Shown here: piece by piece, positions 8,680 through 18,040 of the stretch
How positions within the stretch are numbered: the first letter of the stretch is position 1
How the letters are laid out: each line of letters starts with the position of its first letter
NCBI RefSeq assembly: GCF_000227115.2
Contig: NC_016484.1
Coordinates: 186,001 to 250,000, forward strand
DNA: 64,000 nt
Source of the DNA: Naumovozyma dairenensis CBS 421
Taxonomy: Eukaryota > Ascomycota > Saccharomycetes > Saccharomycetales > Saccharomycetaceae
Direction: 5' to 3'
The notes under the pieces: model-generated
Seen by the model: the letters and a program-made list of their open reading frames with translations, nothing else
Database searches by the model: none
Told to the model about the DNA's origin: nothing
Program-made: the position numbers and the translations under genes

Positions 8680-11178
8680 ATGACATCTGTTTCCTCACCA
8701 GATCCTACTATCACCAAACTTTGTTCCCAATTCGATGAAAATTTGAAGATTCCAGTGGAATCAAAACGATACATTGAAGCTCTCGATTTACTATTCCAAA
8801 ATACATACAAAGAAACAAATTCACAAATTGAACAGATTTTAACAAGATCTTATCAAGATCATTCAGAAACACGTCAACATTTACAGAAATTAATTAACAA
8901 AAACGTTTCTAAGGCATTGAATTTATTTGAAACATTATCCACACAAACAGTACATGTTCTCATTGGTAGTTTCCCTAATTCTAAGCAATCCATTCTTCTA
9001 CTCTCTGAACTACAAACTAGAATCCATTACGGAGAAGATACGCATTCCAAATATTTATTAAGTTGTATTTTACAATTATTAAATAAGTATGGGAATGAAT
9101 ATATTTGGGGTGATGTATCGTTTTTAATCAAGGCAATATGTTTCCGAATGAATGAACCTGAGTTTAAATCCATAGGATTAATAGTATTTAGTCAATTGAA
9201 TAAATTATTCCCAAATGAATTTAAAGATCGTGTTTTAACTTTGGTGGATGCTTTAATTACAGAAGTCGGTGCCGATGTAGGCAATGATCCAGTTACTATC
9301 ATCATTAATATGCTAACTAAATTATATCCAGTAATGCCCACTTTATGTTCAGATATATTCCTAGGGAAAGGTTTAGATGATATCTTTCAAGAACGGATCA
9401 AGGAAACTGGACCTACTGGATTCGGCGATGAAGATTTCATTAAAAATTTATTAAGGTTATTATCTATTGGATGTATCGATGAAAATGTAAGAACTTACAT
9501 TAGTGAAAATTATATGCCAGTTTTGGAACAATCTTTAAAGGATCCAAGATTCAGACCTTATTCATGTTTGGTTCTTATTAAAACATGGTCGTTTTCCAAA
9601 TTGAATAATGTGACGATTAATGATCTAACTACGATCTTATTGCGTTCTTTTCTGAATGAAGAAGAAAAAGTGGTAGAAGTGGATAAAAATGAATCAACCT
9701 CGACTACTCCATTCGAATCAGAGGAAGAAGAAGAAAAAATATCTATCGTTATTGAAGGCTTGGCGTACCTGACACTAAAACCATCAATTAGAATACTCTT
9801 AAGAGCACATCAAATATTTTGCCAAAAGATGGTTGATTTATTATCAGACTTACAAGGTTTTAAGAAAAATAAAAATAAAAATAAAAATAAAAATAAAAAT
9901 AAAAATAAAAATAAAAATGAAGAAACCGAAGCAAACTTGTTAACTAACAGAGAAGTCGGTGACTCAATTATATATGGTATTCTTGCAATCTTAGCAAATA
10001 TGTCAGAGTCTCCAAATGACAAATCTTCAGGTGGCTCCATGGATCATAAATCTATAAGAGATCTTAAAACATATTCCGAATTGAAAAATCCAAAAGACAC
10101 AGAAGAAGGTTCAGCAACGAAAGAAAATCTGGATGATGTCATTAGGTTTAATAAACTATATCTTTTTGATTCTGAGTTATTATCTAATTTGAAAACCAAA
10201 CTAGGTAAGCTGAGTCCAAATTCAAGACAGCAATATATTCGAATAATTTATAATGTCACTCGTAATAGATGTTGTATTCAGAAATGCATAATGCATGGAT
10301 GTACCACAGCAATTTTGGAATATTTAACGAACAAAAAGACAAGGGTAGAACCAATAAGGATATTGGCATTAAGAGCTTTAACAAAGATGCTGGTATATAC
10401 GGATCCCTCCTTAATATTCAAGAAATATTCCCCATTAAATGCAATCCCCTTTTTATTCGAATTGTTAGGTCCTTCGTCATCATCCACTGGAAGTCCATTA
10501 TTTTCCGATGATGTCGTCACCGTCGTTGATTCTTATGAATCCCTTTTGGCTTTGACCAATTTGGCTTCAACACCAAATTCCGATGGGGAAGATGTTTGTA
10601 AACAACTTGTGACTGATCATAGCTACTGGAATACTATTGAAAATCTGATCCTTGATGAGAATATTTTATTACAAAGGTCTACATTAGAACTAGTATCAAA
10701 TTTAATGAGTCATCCATTACCTATTGCTGCTAAATTTTTCAATTTTGAAAACCCTCAAAGTTTAAGAAATTTCAACATTTTAGTTAAGTTACTTCAATTA
10801 GATGACATTCAATCACAAAGAGCTGTCGCAGCAATATTTGCAAATATTTCAAGCACTATCCCATTTATTGCACAAGAGCTATTAAAGAAAGATGAACTTA
10901 TCTCCACAGCAATTGATGTATTCATTGAACAACTGGATGATACAGAGTTAAAACAAAGATTCATCATGTTTTTCTGCTCTATTTTTGAGTTTTTACCAAC
11001 CAATGAATCGAGTAATGATGATGGTGATGAGGTCAATGGTATCGGTATAAAATCAATTCCATTATTGACTAAAAATCTAGAATTGAAACAAGCGTTCGAG
11101 AGAATAGTGGAAGTGAATGATATGGACATGGAATACATAGATGCTTTACAATCAATGCTTACTAAATTTGATGTGTAG
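8680..11178 (+). CDS. SHE4: SHE4, UCS-domain myosin chaperone
   Basis: The protein has 832 residues (789 in S. cerevisiae). It is an armadillo-repeat UCS (UNC-45/Cro1/She4) protein that folds myosin motor domains and is needed for actin organisation, endocytosis and ASH1 mRNA transport. It is helical and Leu-rich throughout, with no membrane segment. The C-terminal UCS region (from about residue 480) contains SPNSRQQYIRIIYNVTRNR, LALRALTKML and YESLLALTNLAS. A Lys-Asn repeat at about residues 395-412 is encoded by an AAAAAT microsatellite and expands a linker. Order with AKR2 and EXO1 matches YOR035C-YOR033C. The ATG at 8680 is the first in frame. Confidence 0.93.
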   Translation: MTSVSSPDPTITKLCSQFDENLKIPVESKRYIEALDLLFQNTYKETNSQIEQILTRSYQDHSETRQHLQKLINKNVSKALNLFETLSTQTVHVLIGSFPNSKQSILLLSELQTRIHYGEDTHSKYLLSCILQLLNKYGNEYIWGDVSFLIKAICFRMNEPEFKSIGLIVFSQLNKLFPNEFKDRVLTLVDALITEVGADVGNDPVTIIINMLTKLYPVMPTLCSDIFLGKGLDDIFQERIKETGPTGFGDEDFIKNLLRLLSIGCIDENVRTYISENYMPVLEQSLKDPRFRPYSCLVLIKTWSFSKLNNVTINDLTTILLRSFLNEEEKVVEVDKNESTSTTPFESEEEEEKISIVIEGLAYLTLKPSIRILLRAHQIFCQKMVDLLSDLQGFKKNKNKNKNKNKNKNKNKNEETEANLLTNREVGDSIIYGILAILANMSESPNDKSSGGSMDHKSIRDLKTYSELKNPKDTEEGSATKENLDDVIRFNKLYLFDSELLSNLKTKLGKLSPNSRQQYIRIIYNVTRNRCCIQKCIMHGCTTAILEYLTNKKTRVEPIRILALRALTKMLVYTDPSLIFKKYSPLNAIPFLFELLGPSSSSTGSPLFSDDVVTVVDSYESLLALTNLASTPNSDGEDVCKQLVTDHSYWNTIENLILDENILLQRSTLELVSNLMSHPLPIAAKFFNFENPQSLRNFNILVKLLQLDDIQSQRAVAAIFANISSTIPFIAQELLKKDELISTAIDVFIEQLDDTELKQRFIMFFCSIFEFLPTNESSNDDGDEVNGIGIKSIPLLTKNLELKQAFERIVEVNDMDMEYIDALQSMLTKFDV
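9868..9920 (+). repeat. AAAAAT hexanucleotide microsatellite inside SHE4
   Basis: About eight tandem copies of AAAAAT keep the frame and encode alternating Lys-Asn. Because the unit is a multiple of three, length changes would alter linker length without a frameshift. Confidence 0.9.
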
Positions 11179-12221
11179 GAATGTACGTTTTTTTGCTGTC
11201 GTTATTATCGCTTTAACAATAGTAACTGGATATACCATCCAAAGGGCACTGATATAGTAGCGAAACTACCATGTAGTGCCATTCAAATATGCAACTATGC
11301 TGGCTATTAGAGAAAGTTATTTATAGAAACTAGTCGCTCAATTTCCTTGAATAAAGTCTCCGAGCCTGGAGTCCAAAAATACTTCATCAAATCGCCACCT
11401 TTCCTGTAGCCACATTTTTTAGTGGTCCATAAAACTATATAGCTTACTTTGAACCAACAGGTTTGTAACAGATGACATGACTTATTCCCGTTTATTTCAA
11501 TAATCTTTCCATTCCCTATACCCATTTCTGTACGGTAGTTAGGTCAAGAGGAACTTTCGTTCTTCCGAGGTCGTTCCTGTCTGGAAAAAGGATAATTCTA
11601 ATTAGCCGCCCAGCGTTCTTCCCTCAGAAAAGTCGTGGGAGATTAAGGAATTTGTCCGATTTCCGAAAAAGTTATCTTCCCTCGTTTTCTTCAACAAGGA
11701 ACAAAAAAATATGTTACGTAAAATTATACGTACAGAGAGTCGGAGACAAGCTCGTTGAAGGAAAATTAATCATCATATAAACGAACGTCAGAATATCCAT
11801 GTAATGTGGCATCACCAACGAACGTTTCACATGTATACACGGTAGTAAAGGGTAAGACAAGCTAATAATCACTTGATTCGTCCCAACAGCATCAGGTAGC
11901 ACTGTACGTAAAGTTTCAATTACCTGATTCTGTTGGAGAACTGCCCCCCTCCCCAAAAAAATTGAAAGTAACTTTCTGTTCTCTTGTCCCTTTAAACGAT
12001 GACAGATTCAATTATTACTTCTTGTGTGTTTGAATATGAGGCTGCGTTGTTAAAATGCTAGAACTTGAATACGTTCCTTTATATCAGCATGGTCCTGTAT
12101 ATAAGCTGAATGCTTTCGGCTGGATAAGTTCAGCACATGGCCTACAAGGAGCAAGCTAATTCAAGAAGTAAATGATAAAAAACATCCAAAGTGTACGGCT
12201 TATTCTGTTGATGATCTTGCG
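11179..12221. other. Intergenic between SHE4 and the AKR2-like gene
   Basis: About 1.04 kb upstream of the AKR2-like gene. Short open frames occur on both strands, but none resembles a protein I know. No tRNA or repeat was recognised. Confidence 0.5.
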
Positions 12222-13769
12222 ATGGAGAATATCACATGCCAAGCATTTTTAACAGCTTGTCAGGGAGGTGATCTTAACAAAGTAAGAAAGTTTCTTTCTC
12301 AAAATTGTGATGAAAATGATATCCTCAATATTCAAGATGAGTATCATAAATTAAATCCTTTACAATGGGCCATAATAAATAAGAGAATCACCATTATCAA
12401 ACTTTTACTTGGGCAGAAAAAGTGTCCTATCAGCGTGAATGATCCACGGATGGAAGCCTCTGGAACACCATTATACTGGGCTATTAGATACGGTTACGTT
12501 GATATTACAAATTTTTTGCTTTTAAGAGGAGCTAGATTCCATGATTCACTGTTGCATACCGCTATCAAAAACTCTCATTTATTAATGGTAATTTATTTAG
12601 TGTCAAACCAATCTGTTCAATGTGATATTAATTCTCAAGATTCACGAGGAAATACTGTACTACATTGGAGTTGTTTCCAAAATGATCCGCTAACTGTCAA
12701 ATTTTTGTTGAAATTTGGTGCTGATGCTAACATTCGCAATAATCTTGGCCAGCTACCAGTCCATTTTGCTATCCAAAGAGGAAACTCGGAAATATTAAAT
12801 TCTTTAATTAAACATGGAACTGATTTAAACGTCTCAAAGGAAACAAATACGGAACATAATTTCATATCTTTTTCAGAAAAAATGGGCACCTCCATTATAT
12901 TTAAAGAAGTATTAGGAAAAAAATTAACTCAAATGAAAACGGTGAAAGAAGTATTAAATATATGTTCTTTGTACAGAGCCTTAAAACGAAAGGTTATTGG
13001 ATTCTTAGTTCCTTGGACTCTCATTGTATATATTCAATTGGTGTTATTATTAAATTCAAGAAGAATATTTATCTTTTCTATGATCCCAATATTATCCTCA
13101 TTCAAGAAAATTTCACAATTTGATGCTGACAAAACTATTAGATTCTCTCTTCTGAAGGGTAATTTTATTGGATCAATTGTATTGTCGGCAGTGATCTTAG
13201 TATTAGTCTTCCCACATTTGTCATCTTCACGTAATACGTACCTTTTAATAGGTTTGATAGTAATTGTGAATTTTTTCCTATCAGCTCTTCTATATGCCAG
13301 AATTAAAGAAAAATATGAAATCGAAGCAAATTTAAATGCCATTGAACTTACAGTGAAACAACTTCTAAAATCTCAACAATTGGATACTGAACATTTTTCA
13401 ACAGAAACCTACAAATATAGATTAAATACACCTGTCACAACCGACCCATTTATTGGCGATACTCCTGTCATATCTGAGAGGATTTTAACGAAATCGAATG
13501 CCCAGTCAATTGTGATAAACGTTCTAGCTATAATAGCCTTAACATTAACGATGAATATAGCGTATACAATATATGAGAAGAATCGTCAATTTTTGGCTAG
13601 TTTATTGCCTTGGAAAGATTGTTTGAACGAAACGTTTTTGAAATCTTCATTAATTGTGCTCTGTTTCGAATTTATCTTTCTTCTAAAGCTGTTGACATCA
13701 AGATTTATCCAACGAAGAAGATCTTCGCATTCTAAAAGCAAAGAAACTTCCGTTAGTTCCATGGTATAA
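12222..13769 (+). CDS. AKR2: AKR2-like ankyrin-repeat membrane protein lacking the DHHC-CRD
   Basis: The protein has 515 residues, against about 750-760 for Akr1 and Akr2. Residues 1-210 are ankyrin repeats (NPLQWAIINKRITIIKLLL, GTPLYWAIRYGYVDITNFLL, GNTVLHWSCFQNDPLTVKFL). From about residue 262 there are six hydrophobic segments. Family members are Golgi S-acyltransferases whose cysteine-rich domain carries a catalytic DHYC/DHHC motif. The sequence just before that domain is recognisable (TVKQLLKSQQLDTEHFSTET). Where the domain should follow there is a short unrelated segment, then LTKSNAQSIVIN, which aligns with the conserved region after the motif. No DHxC motif and almost no cysteines are present. 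The frame is uninterrupted, so this looks like a retained pseudoenzyme or a decaying duplicate rather than an active palmitoyltransferase. AKR2 was chosen by position between SHE4 and EXO1. Confidence 0.85.
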   Translation: MENITCQAFLTACQGGDLNKVRKFLSQNCDENDILNIQDEYHKLNPLQWAIINKRITIIKLLLGQKKCPISVNDPRMEASGTPLYWAIRYGYVDITNFLLLRGARFHDSLLHTAIKNSHLLMVIYLVSNQSVQCDINSQDSRGNTVLHWSCFQNDPLTVKFLLKFGADANIRNNLGQLPVHFAIQRGNSEILNSLIKHGTDLNVSKETNTEHNFISFSEKMGTSIIFKEVLGKKLTQMKTVKEVLNICSLYRALKRKVIGFLVPWTLIVYIQLVLLLNSRRIFIFSMIPILSSFKKISQFDADKTIRFSLLKGNFIGSIVLSAVILVLVFPHLSSSRNTYLLIGLIVIVNFFLSALLYARIKEKYEIEANLNAIELTVKQLLKSQQLDTEHFSTETYKYRLNTPVTTDPFIGDTPVISERILTKSNAQSIVINVLAIIALTLTMNIAYTIYEKNRQFLASLLPWKDCLNETFLKSSLIVLCFEFIFLLKLLTSRFIQRRRSSHSKSKETSVSSMV

Positions 13770-13942
13770 ACATTTTTTCTGTAGACAAACTTTCTCGATA
13801 TATTTATAACTACTTACATAATAACTAATAACTACTATAGAAACCTATCGTTTGTCTAAGTCTCTCAATAAATCTTGAATAGTTATTTCTTACGTAGTTA
13901 CCAAGTAGGAATGAAATATATGCATTGATTATCCAATTCAAT

Positions 13943-13968
13943 ACGCGTAAAGCTGTTTTTGTGACGCG
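13943..13968. promoter_or_regulatory. MCB-like (MBF) elements upstream of EXO1
   Basis: ACGCGT at 13943-13948 is a perfect MluI cell-cycle box. A second ACGCG core lies at 13964-13968. Both are about 260-280 bp before the EXO1 start. MBF sites are typical of G1/S-expressed replication and repair genes. Function is inferred from sequence only. Confidence 0.5.
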
Positions 13969-14224
13969 CCTACGTTTCGTGTTGTTTTGTTTTCTACAAT
14001 GAAGAAAAAACCTCGATCATTTCAAGCTCAGACTCGAATTTAAACTCAAACTCAAGATAGTTAGGTAAAACTCAAGTTCCGTATAACCTATTGCATTCGA
14101 TTGAATTTCTTATGTAATTTATTCCTCTTCAAGAAGTTTAAGTGGAAAGTGGTATCTAATTGCATGTGCTGATAATTTCCCTACAAAATAAAAGAGACGG
14201 AACATTTTTATATTATCGTGAGGT

Positions 14225-16396
14225 ATGGGCATCCAAGGTTTTCTTCCTCAATTGAAACCTATTCAAAATCCTGTTACACTGCATCGATATGAGGGACAAA
14301 CTTTAGCTATTGATGGCTATGCTTGGTTGCATCGAGCTTCATGCTCCTGCGCTTATGAATTAGTAATGAATAAACCTACTGCGAAGTATTTACAATTCTT
14401 TATCAAGAAGATATCTATGCTAAAGAGATATAATATTGAGCCATATTTAGTATTTGATGGAGATAGTGTTCCTGTCAAGAAAGGTACTGAATTGAAAAGA
14501 CGTGAGAAGAGAACAGAGAATAAAACAATTGCCGAAAGACTATGGAATTCAGGTGAAAAGAAAAATGCAATGGATTATTTTCAAAAATGTGTTGACGTAA
14601 CGCCAGAAATGGCTAAATGTGTTATCGATTATTGTAAGACAAACGATATTAAATACATAGTGGCTCCATTTGAAGCAGATCCACAGATGGTTTATTTAGA
14701 GAAACAAAATGAAGTTCAAGGAATAATATCTGAAGACTCCGACTTATTGATCTTTGGGTGCCGTAGATTGATTACTAAATTAAATGACTACGGTGAATGT
14801 ATTGAAATTTGTCGGGACGACTTTACCAGGCTGCCACGAAAATTTCCATTGGGCCAGTTAGATTCCGAAGGTTTAAGGACATTGGTATGTCTATCTGGAT
14901 GTGATTATACAGACGGTATCGCTAGAATTGGTTTAGTAACTGCAATCAAGCTCGTCCAACGATATAAAAAAATGGATCGTATTATATTAGGCATTCAAAG
15001 AGAAGGTAAATTCAAAGTATGTGCAGAATTCATTGAAGAATATCGCAAAGCAGACTATGCATTCCAATACCAAAGGGTCTTTTGTCCTCAGCAGAAGAAA
15101 ATAGTTTCTTTGAATGAAATCCCTAAGGATTTGAATGTGGAATCTTTAAAGTTAATCTCACAATGTATCGGTTGCGTAATAGGACTAGAATCCCAAGTAA
15201 AACAAGAAATCGTTGACGAAAATGACATTGATCATCTATTACATTCGCGGCTGGCTTTTGGTGAATTGCATCCAAATGATTTTCATAAGCGATTAGTTAA
15301 CCGAGAACATAAACTTCAATTAGTTTCTAAATCAGAAGCACAAATATCGCTGACAGGAGAATTGATAGATAGTACAGCAAATAAAGAGAATAACAAACCT
15401 ATAGATTCCTTTTTCAGAAGGATCGAAAAAAAGAGCTCATCTAAAGCCAAAAATAAGAGTTTAATTTCAAAGAATCAAAAGGTCCCCCTTTTTCTCACTC
15501 AGAGCGCATTTAATATTGATACTAGAAAAGGGAAAGAGGAGAGAAGTGATATAAATAACCCAACTAAACGTAGGAAATTAGTTGCTGCGCCACCTGTTAG
15601 AATTTTAACATCAAGTCGATATTTCTCTAGAAGTTCAACGGAAACAAAAACAGATACAGCGAACGAGGATGAGGATGCTACGTCAGAAGATGCCATATCA
15701 ACAGAAATACCGGAATCAGAACTTCCGACAGAAGTTCCTAGCTCATTGGATTATATTACAACGGCTATATCACTTCCGGAAACTGCGAATCAAAACGATG
15801 AACCATTCTCAGGCAAAAATTTCATGGAAGATGATGGTAAACTAGGTGAAAATGATACTGAAGTACTAAGTGAGATTGAATTCGATTATGAAGTGGAAAA
15901 TCCAAACAGTTTGAAAGATACTAACATTGTCAGACCAAATGTAAAGGATAGTTTCTATCGTACATCTTTGACAAGAAATAATACATCACCTCCAATTTCT
16001 CCATTTTGGAATACACTACAGAAATTTAGATATTCCAATTCTTCTGATAGGCCCGAATCAAGAGTACCGTTAACACCTCGCCATCCTAATAGACAAAGTG
16101 AAATGGTACATCATTCCTTAGAAAATCACGTTTCTGAAACGCGTAATACAAAGGATGTCGTAACAAAGCCTGGCCTTGCCATTAGCAAATATAGCGAACA
16201 TGCCACTAACCATCGTCCACGATCAAAAACACTTGTTGTTCAAAGTGGAGTTAGGGAGAATACAAAAACCTTAGATATGTACAGTTCTACAAAGAAGCAA
16301 GAAGAACAAAAGGTCATGTGTACCGCAGTACCGGCAAAAAGGTCTGTTTCTTTGTTGTCTCAATTCGTTTATAGCAACACGAAAAATGGAGGCTGA
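14225..16396 (+). CDS. EXO1: EXO1, 5'-3' exonuclease/flap endonuclease of mismatch repair and resection
   Basis: The protein has 723 residues (702 in S. cerevisiae). The N-terminal XPG/Rad2 nuclease is intact: it starts MGIQGFLPQL, and the metal-binding acidic residues are D30, D78, E150, D152, D171, D173 and D227 (in IDGYAWLH, VFDGD, FEADPQ, SEDSDLL and SGCDYTDG). Exo1 resects double-strand breaks and works with MutL and MutS complexes in mismatch repair and meiosis. The C-terminal half is disordered and Ser/Thr-rich. It includes SSRYFS near residue 460, resembling an Mlh1-interacting box, and ends with SLLSQFVY. The partner of this duplicate is DIN7. Gene order with AKR2 fixes it as the YOR033C counterpart. 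The second codon and following residues must be exact in this family, so the ATG at 14225 is secure. Confidence 0.95.
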   Translation: MGIQGFLPQLKPIQNPVTLHRYEGQTLAIDGYAWLHRASCSCAYELVMNKPTAKYLQFFIKKISMLKRYNIEPYLVFDGDSVPVKKGTELKRREKRTENKTIAERLWNSGEKKNAMDYFQKCVDVTPEMAKCVIDYCKTNDIKYIVAPFEADPQMVYLEKQNEVQGIISEDSDLLIFGCRRLITKLNDYGECIEICRDDFTRLPRKFPLGQLDSEGLRTLVCLSGCDYTDGIARIGLVTAIKLVQRYKKMDRIILGIQREGKFKVCAEFIEEYRKADYAFQYQRVFCPQQKKIVSLNEIPKDLNVESLKLISQCIGCVIGLESQVKQEIVDENDIDHLLHSRLAFGELHPNDFHKRLVNREHKLQLVSKSEAQISLTGELIDSTANKENNKPIDSFFRRIEKKSSSKAKNKSLISKNQKVPLFLTQSAFNIDTRKGKEERSDINNPTKRRKLVAAPPVRILTSSRYFSRSSTETKTDTANEDEDATSEDAISTEIPESELPTEVPSSLDYITTAISLPETANQNDEPFSGKNFMEDDGKLGENDTEVLSEIEFDYEVENPNSLKDTNIVRPNVKDSFYRTSLTRNNTSPPISPFWNTLQKFRYSNSSDRPESRVPLTPRHPNRQSEMVHHSLENHVSETRNTKDVVTKPGLAISKYSEHATNHRPRSKTLVVQSGVRENTKTLDMYSSTKKQEEQKVMCTAVPAKRSVSLLSQFVYSNTKNGG

Positions 16397-17258
16397 TATT
16401 TTTAGAACTGAGGGGTAAATGATAGTAGTCGATGCTTTTATCTAAGGAAGGTTTTCATTCATGTCACTTTCTATTATTTTTATATAACATGAATAACTAC
16501 AGAACTTTTTCGTGATAGGGCCTGAATCGCTGGAACTTTATCACATCCATGCAACTAAAAATATTGCGTAAGATTGAAAGCTGATAAAAAGTTTTCGTCG
16601 ACTTTGTTTTAACAAATAGTGATTTTTATATTTCACCAAGTGATACCAACATGTATTTTAGTAGAAGTGTTTTATATATGGGGCATGACATCCAATCATA
16701 AATAGAAGACCCAATTCGGACGCGAAAAAAGTAACTAATGTGGTAATTTCATAGTCAACAGTGTGTAATTTTGAATTTTTGTCAGTGGAAAGAATTCCAA
16801 TGCTTTTGATAATTAGATAATATTATTTTCATGACAGTACAGACTATTACTCTCTGTATTATAATTTTTGGACGGCCCTTGATGAATGATACACCGTACT
16901 TGGTGATTGGTGATTGAGCTTTGGGACTCTAGTAAATCAGATGTTCACTGTGTCAACAAAAGATGACAGAGCACAGGATGAGACATTGAATAGATTGCGA
17001 CGTACAGAAAAGAGTTTTCAAAGAAAGGAATGTGCCTACGAATAAATTGGTATGACAATGGGACTGAGGGTCATTTGAGGACTATGAAAATAGTTGAAAC
17101 GGAAAAGTATTAATTGGTGAAGTTTTGGTGGAGCGATGTAAAGGTTCATCTTCTTTAGTAGCAGTTGAGCTATATATTAACCAACCAATAAATAAACATG
17201 TTAGACTTTGTGTTAGGATATACCTTCATATTATATTATAAAAAAACATTAAAAGAAA
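16397..17258. other. Intergenic between EXO1 and tRNA-Ser
   Basis: About 860 bp with no recognised gene. Short direct repeats occur (gtgattggtgattg near 16900) but nothing that suggests a mobile element. Confidence 0.5.
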
Positions 17259-17342
17259 CGACAACTGCAGGACTCGAACCTGCGACGGGCAAAGCCCTAA
17301 AAGATTTCTAATCTTTCGCCTTAACCACTGGGCCAAGTTGCC
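17259..17342 (-). tRNA. tRNA-Ser(AGA)
   Basis: Read on the minus strand, this 84-nt class II tRNA has acceptor arm GGCAACT pairing with AGTTGTC plus discriminator G. The D arm contains AGTGGTTAAGG. The anticodon stem-loop is AAAGA-TTAGAAA-TCTTT with anticodon AGA (17307-17309). A long variable arm is present, as expected for serine, and the T loop is GTTCGAAC in context. There is no intron. It reads UCU (and UCC by inosine). Confidence 0.95.
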
Positions 17343-18040
17343 TATTCTTATCTGTTTTTGTAGAAAAGGCATTTCAGACATCTTCAGATATGGCTACCCC
17401 CTGACAAGTTGTGAAGAATATTTTGATTGTTCTTCATCTTGTTGTTACTGTTGCTCTTTGAATGGAAGACATCCACTATCTACCTAAACGTTAAAACTAA
17501 GAAAAGGGTTACCCTCTGTGTACCGGGTAAGACCCTCCTGTTTGTTATTAGGGTGGGGTTTTAGGGGTGTAAAACAGTCAAGATATGGTATTTTGACAAT
17601 AAATTTGAGTACATTTGGAAGATATAATGATGGGGAGGTGACCTATGTAAGTTTTGTTTCCTCACAAGTTGGATTTGCCGTGTTTAATTTGATTTACAGT
17701 AAAGTAAATAAATAAATAAATAAATAAATAAATAGAAAGCTTGAGGTCTGCAGAAAATAATATTTTCTAGGAAATATGTATATTAGCAGATAGCCAATAG
17801 GCAGCTTATGTTATATGTAACCCTTTGGGTCCATTTTATTGCCTTATTTGATGGTTTTATTATGATTTAAATGGGGTTTATTAGTATTGAAATTGTGTCG
17901 CTTGTAACGATAAAAGTCATGTGACCTAAAAAAATAATAATAAAAATAATAATAAAAATAATAAAATAATAAAACGATAAAACAATAGAATAGTAGAAGA
18001 AACTTACTAAATTCAAAGAAATAAAAGGCCACATAAGCAA
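17343..18040. other. Intergenic with simple repeats, left flank of the MULE gene
   Basis: This stretch contains a G-rich segment near 17513-17575, an AAAT tetranucleotide run near 17704-17735 and an AAT-rich run near 17928-17985. I looked for an inverted copy of any part of it downstream of the transposase gene and did not see one by eye. Confidence 0.6.
17704..17735. repeat. AAAT microsatellite
   Basis: About eight tandem TAAA/AAAT units directly visible. Confidence 0.9.
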
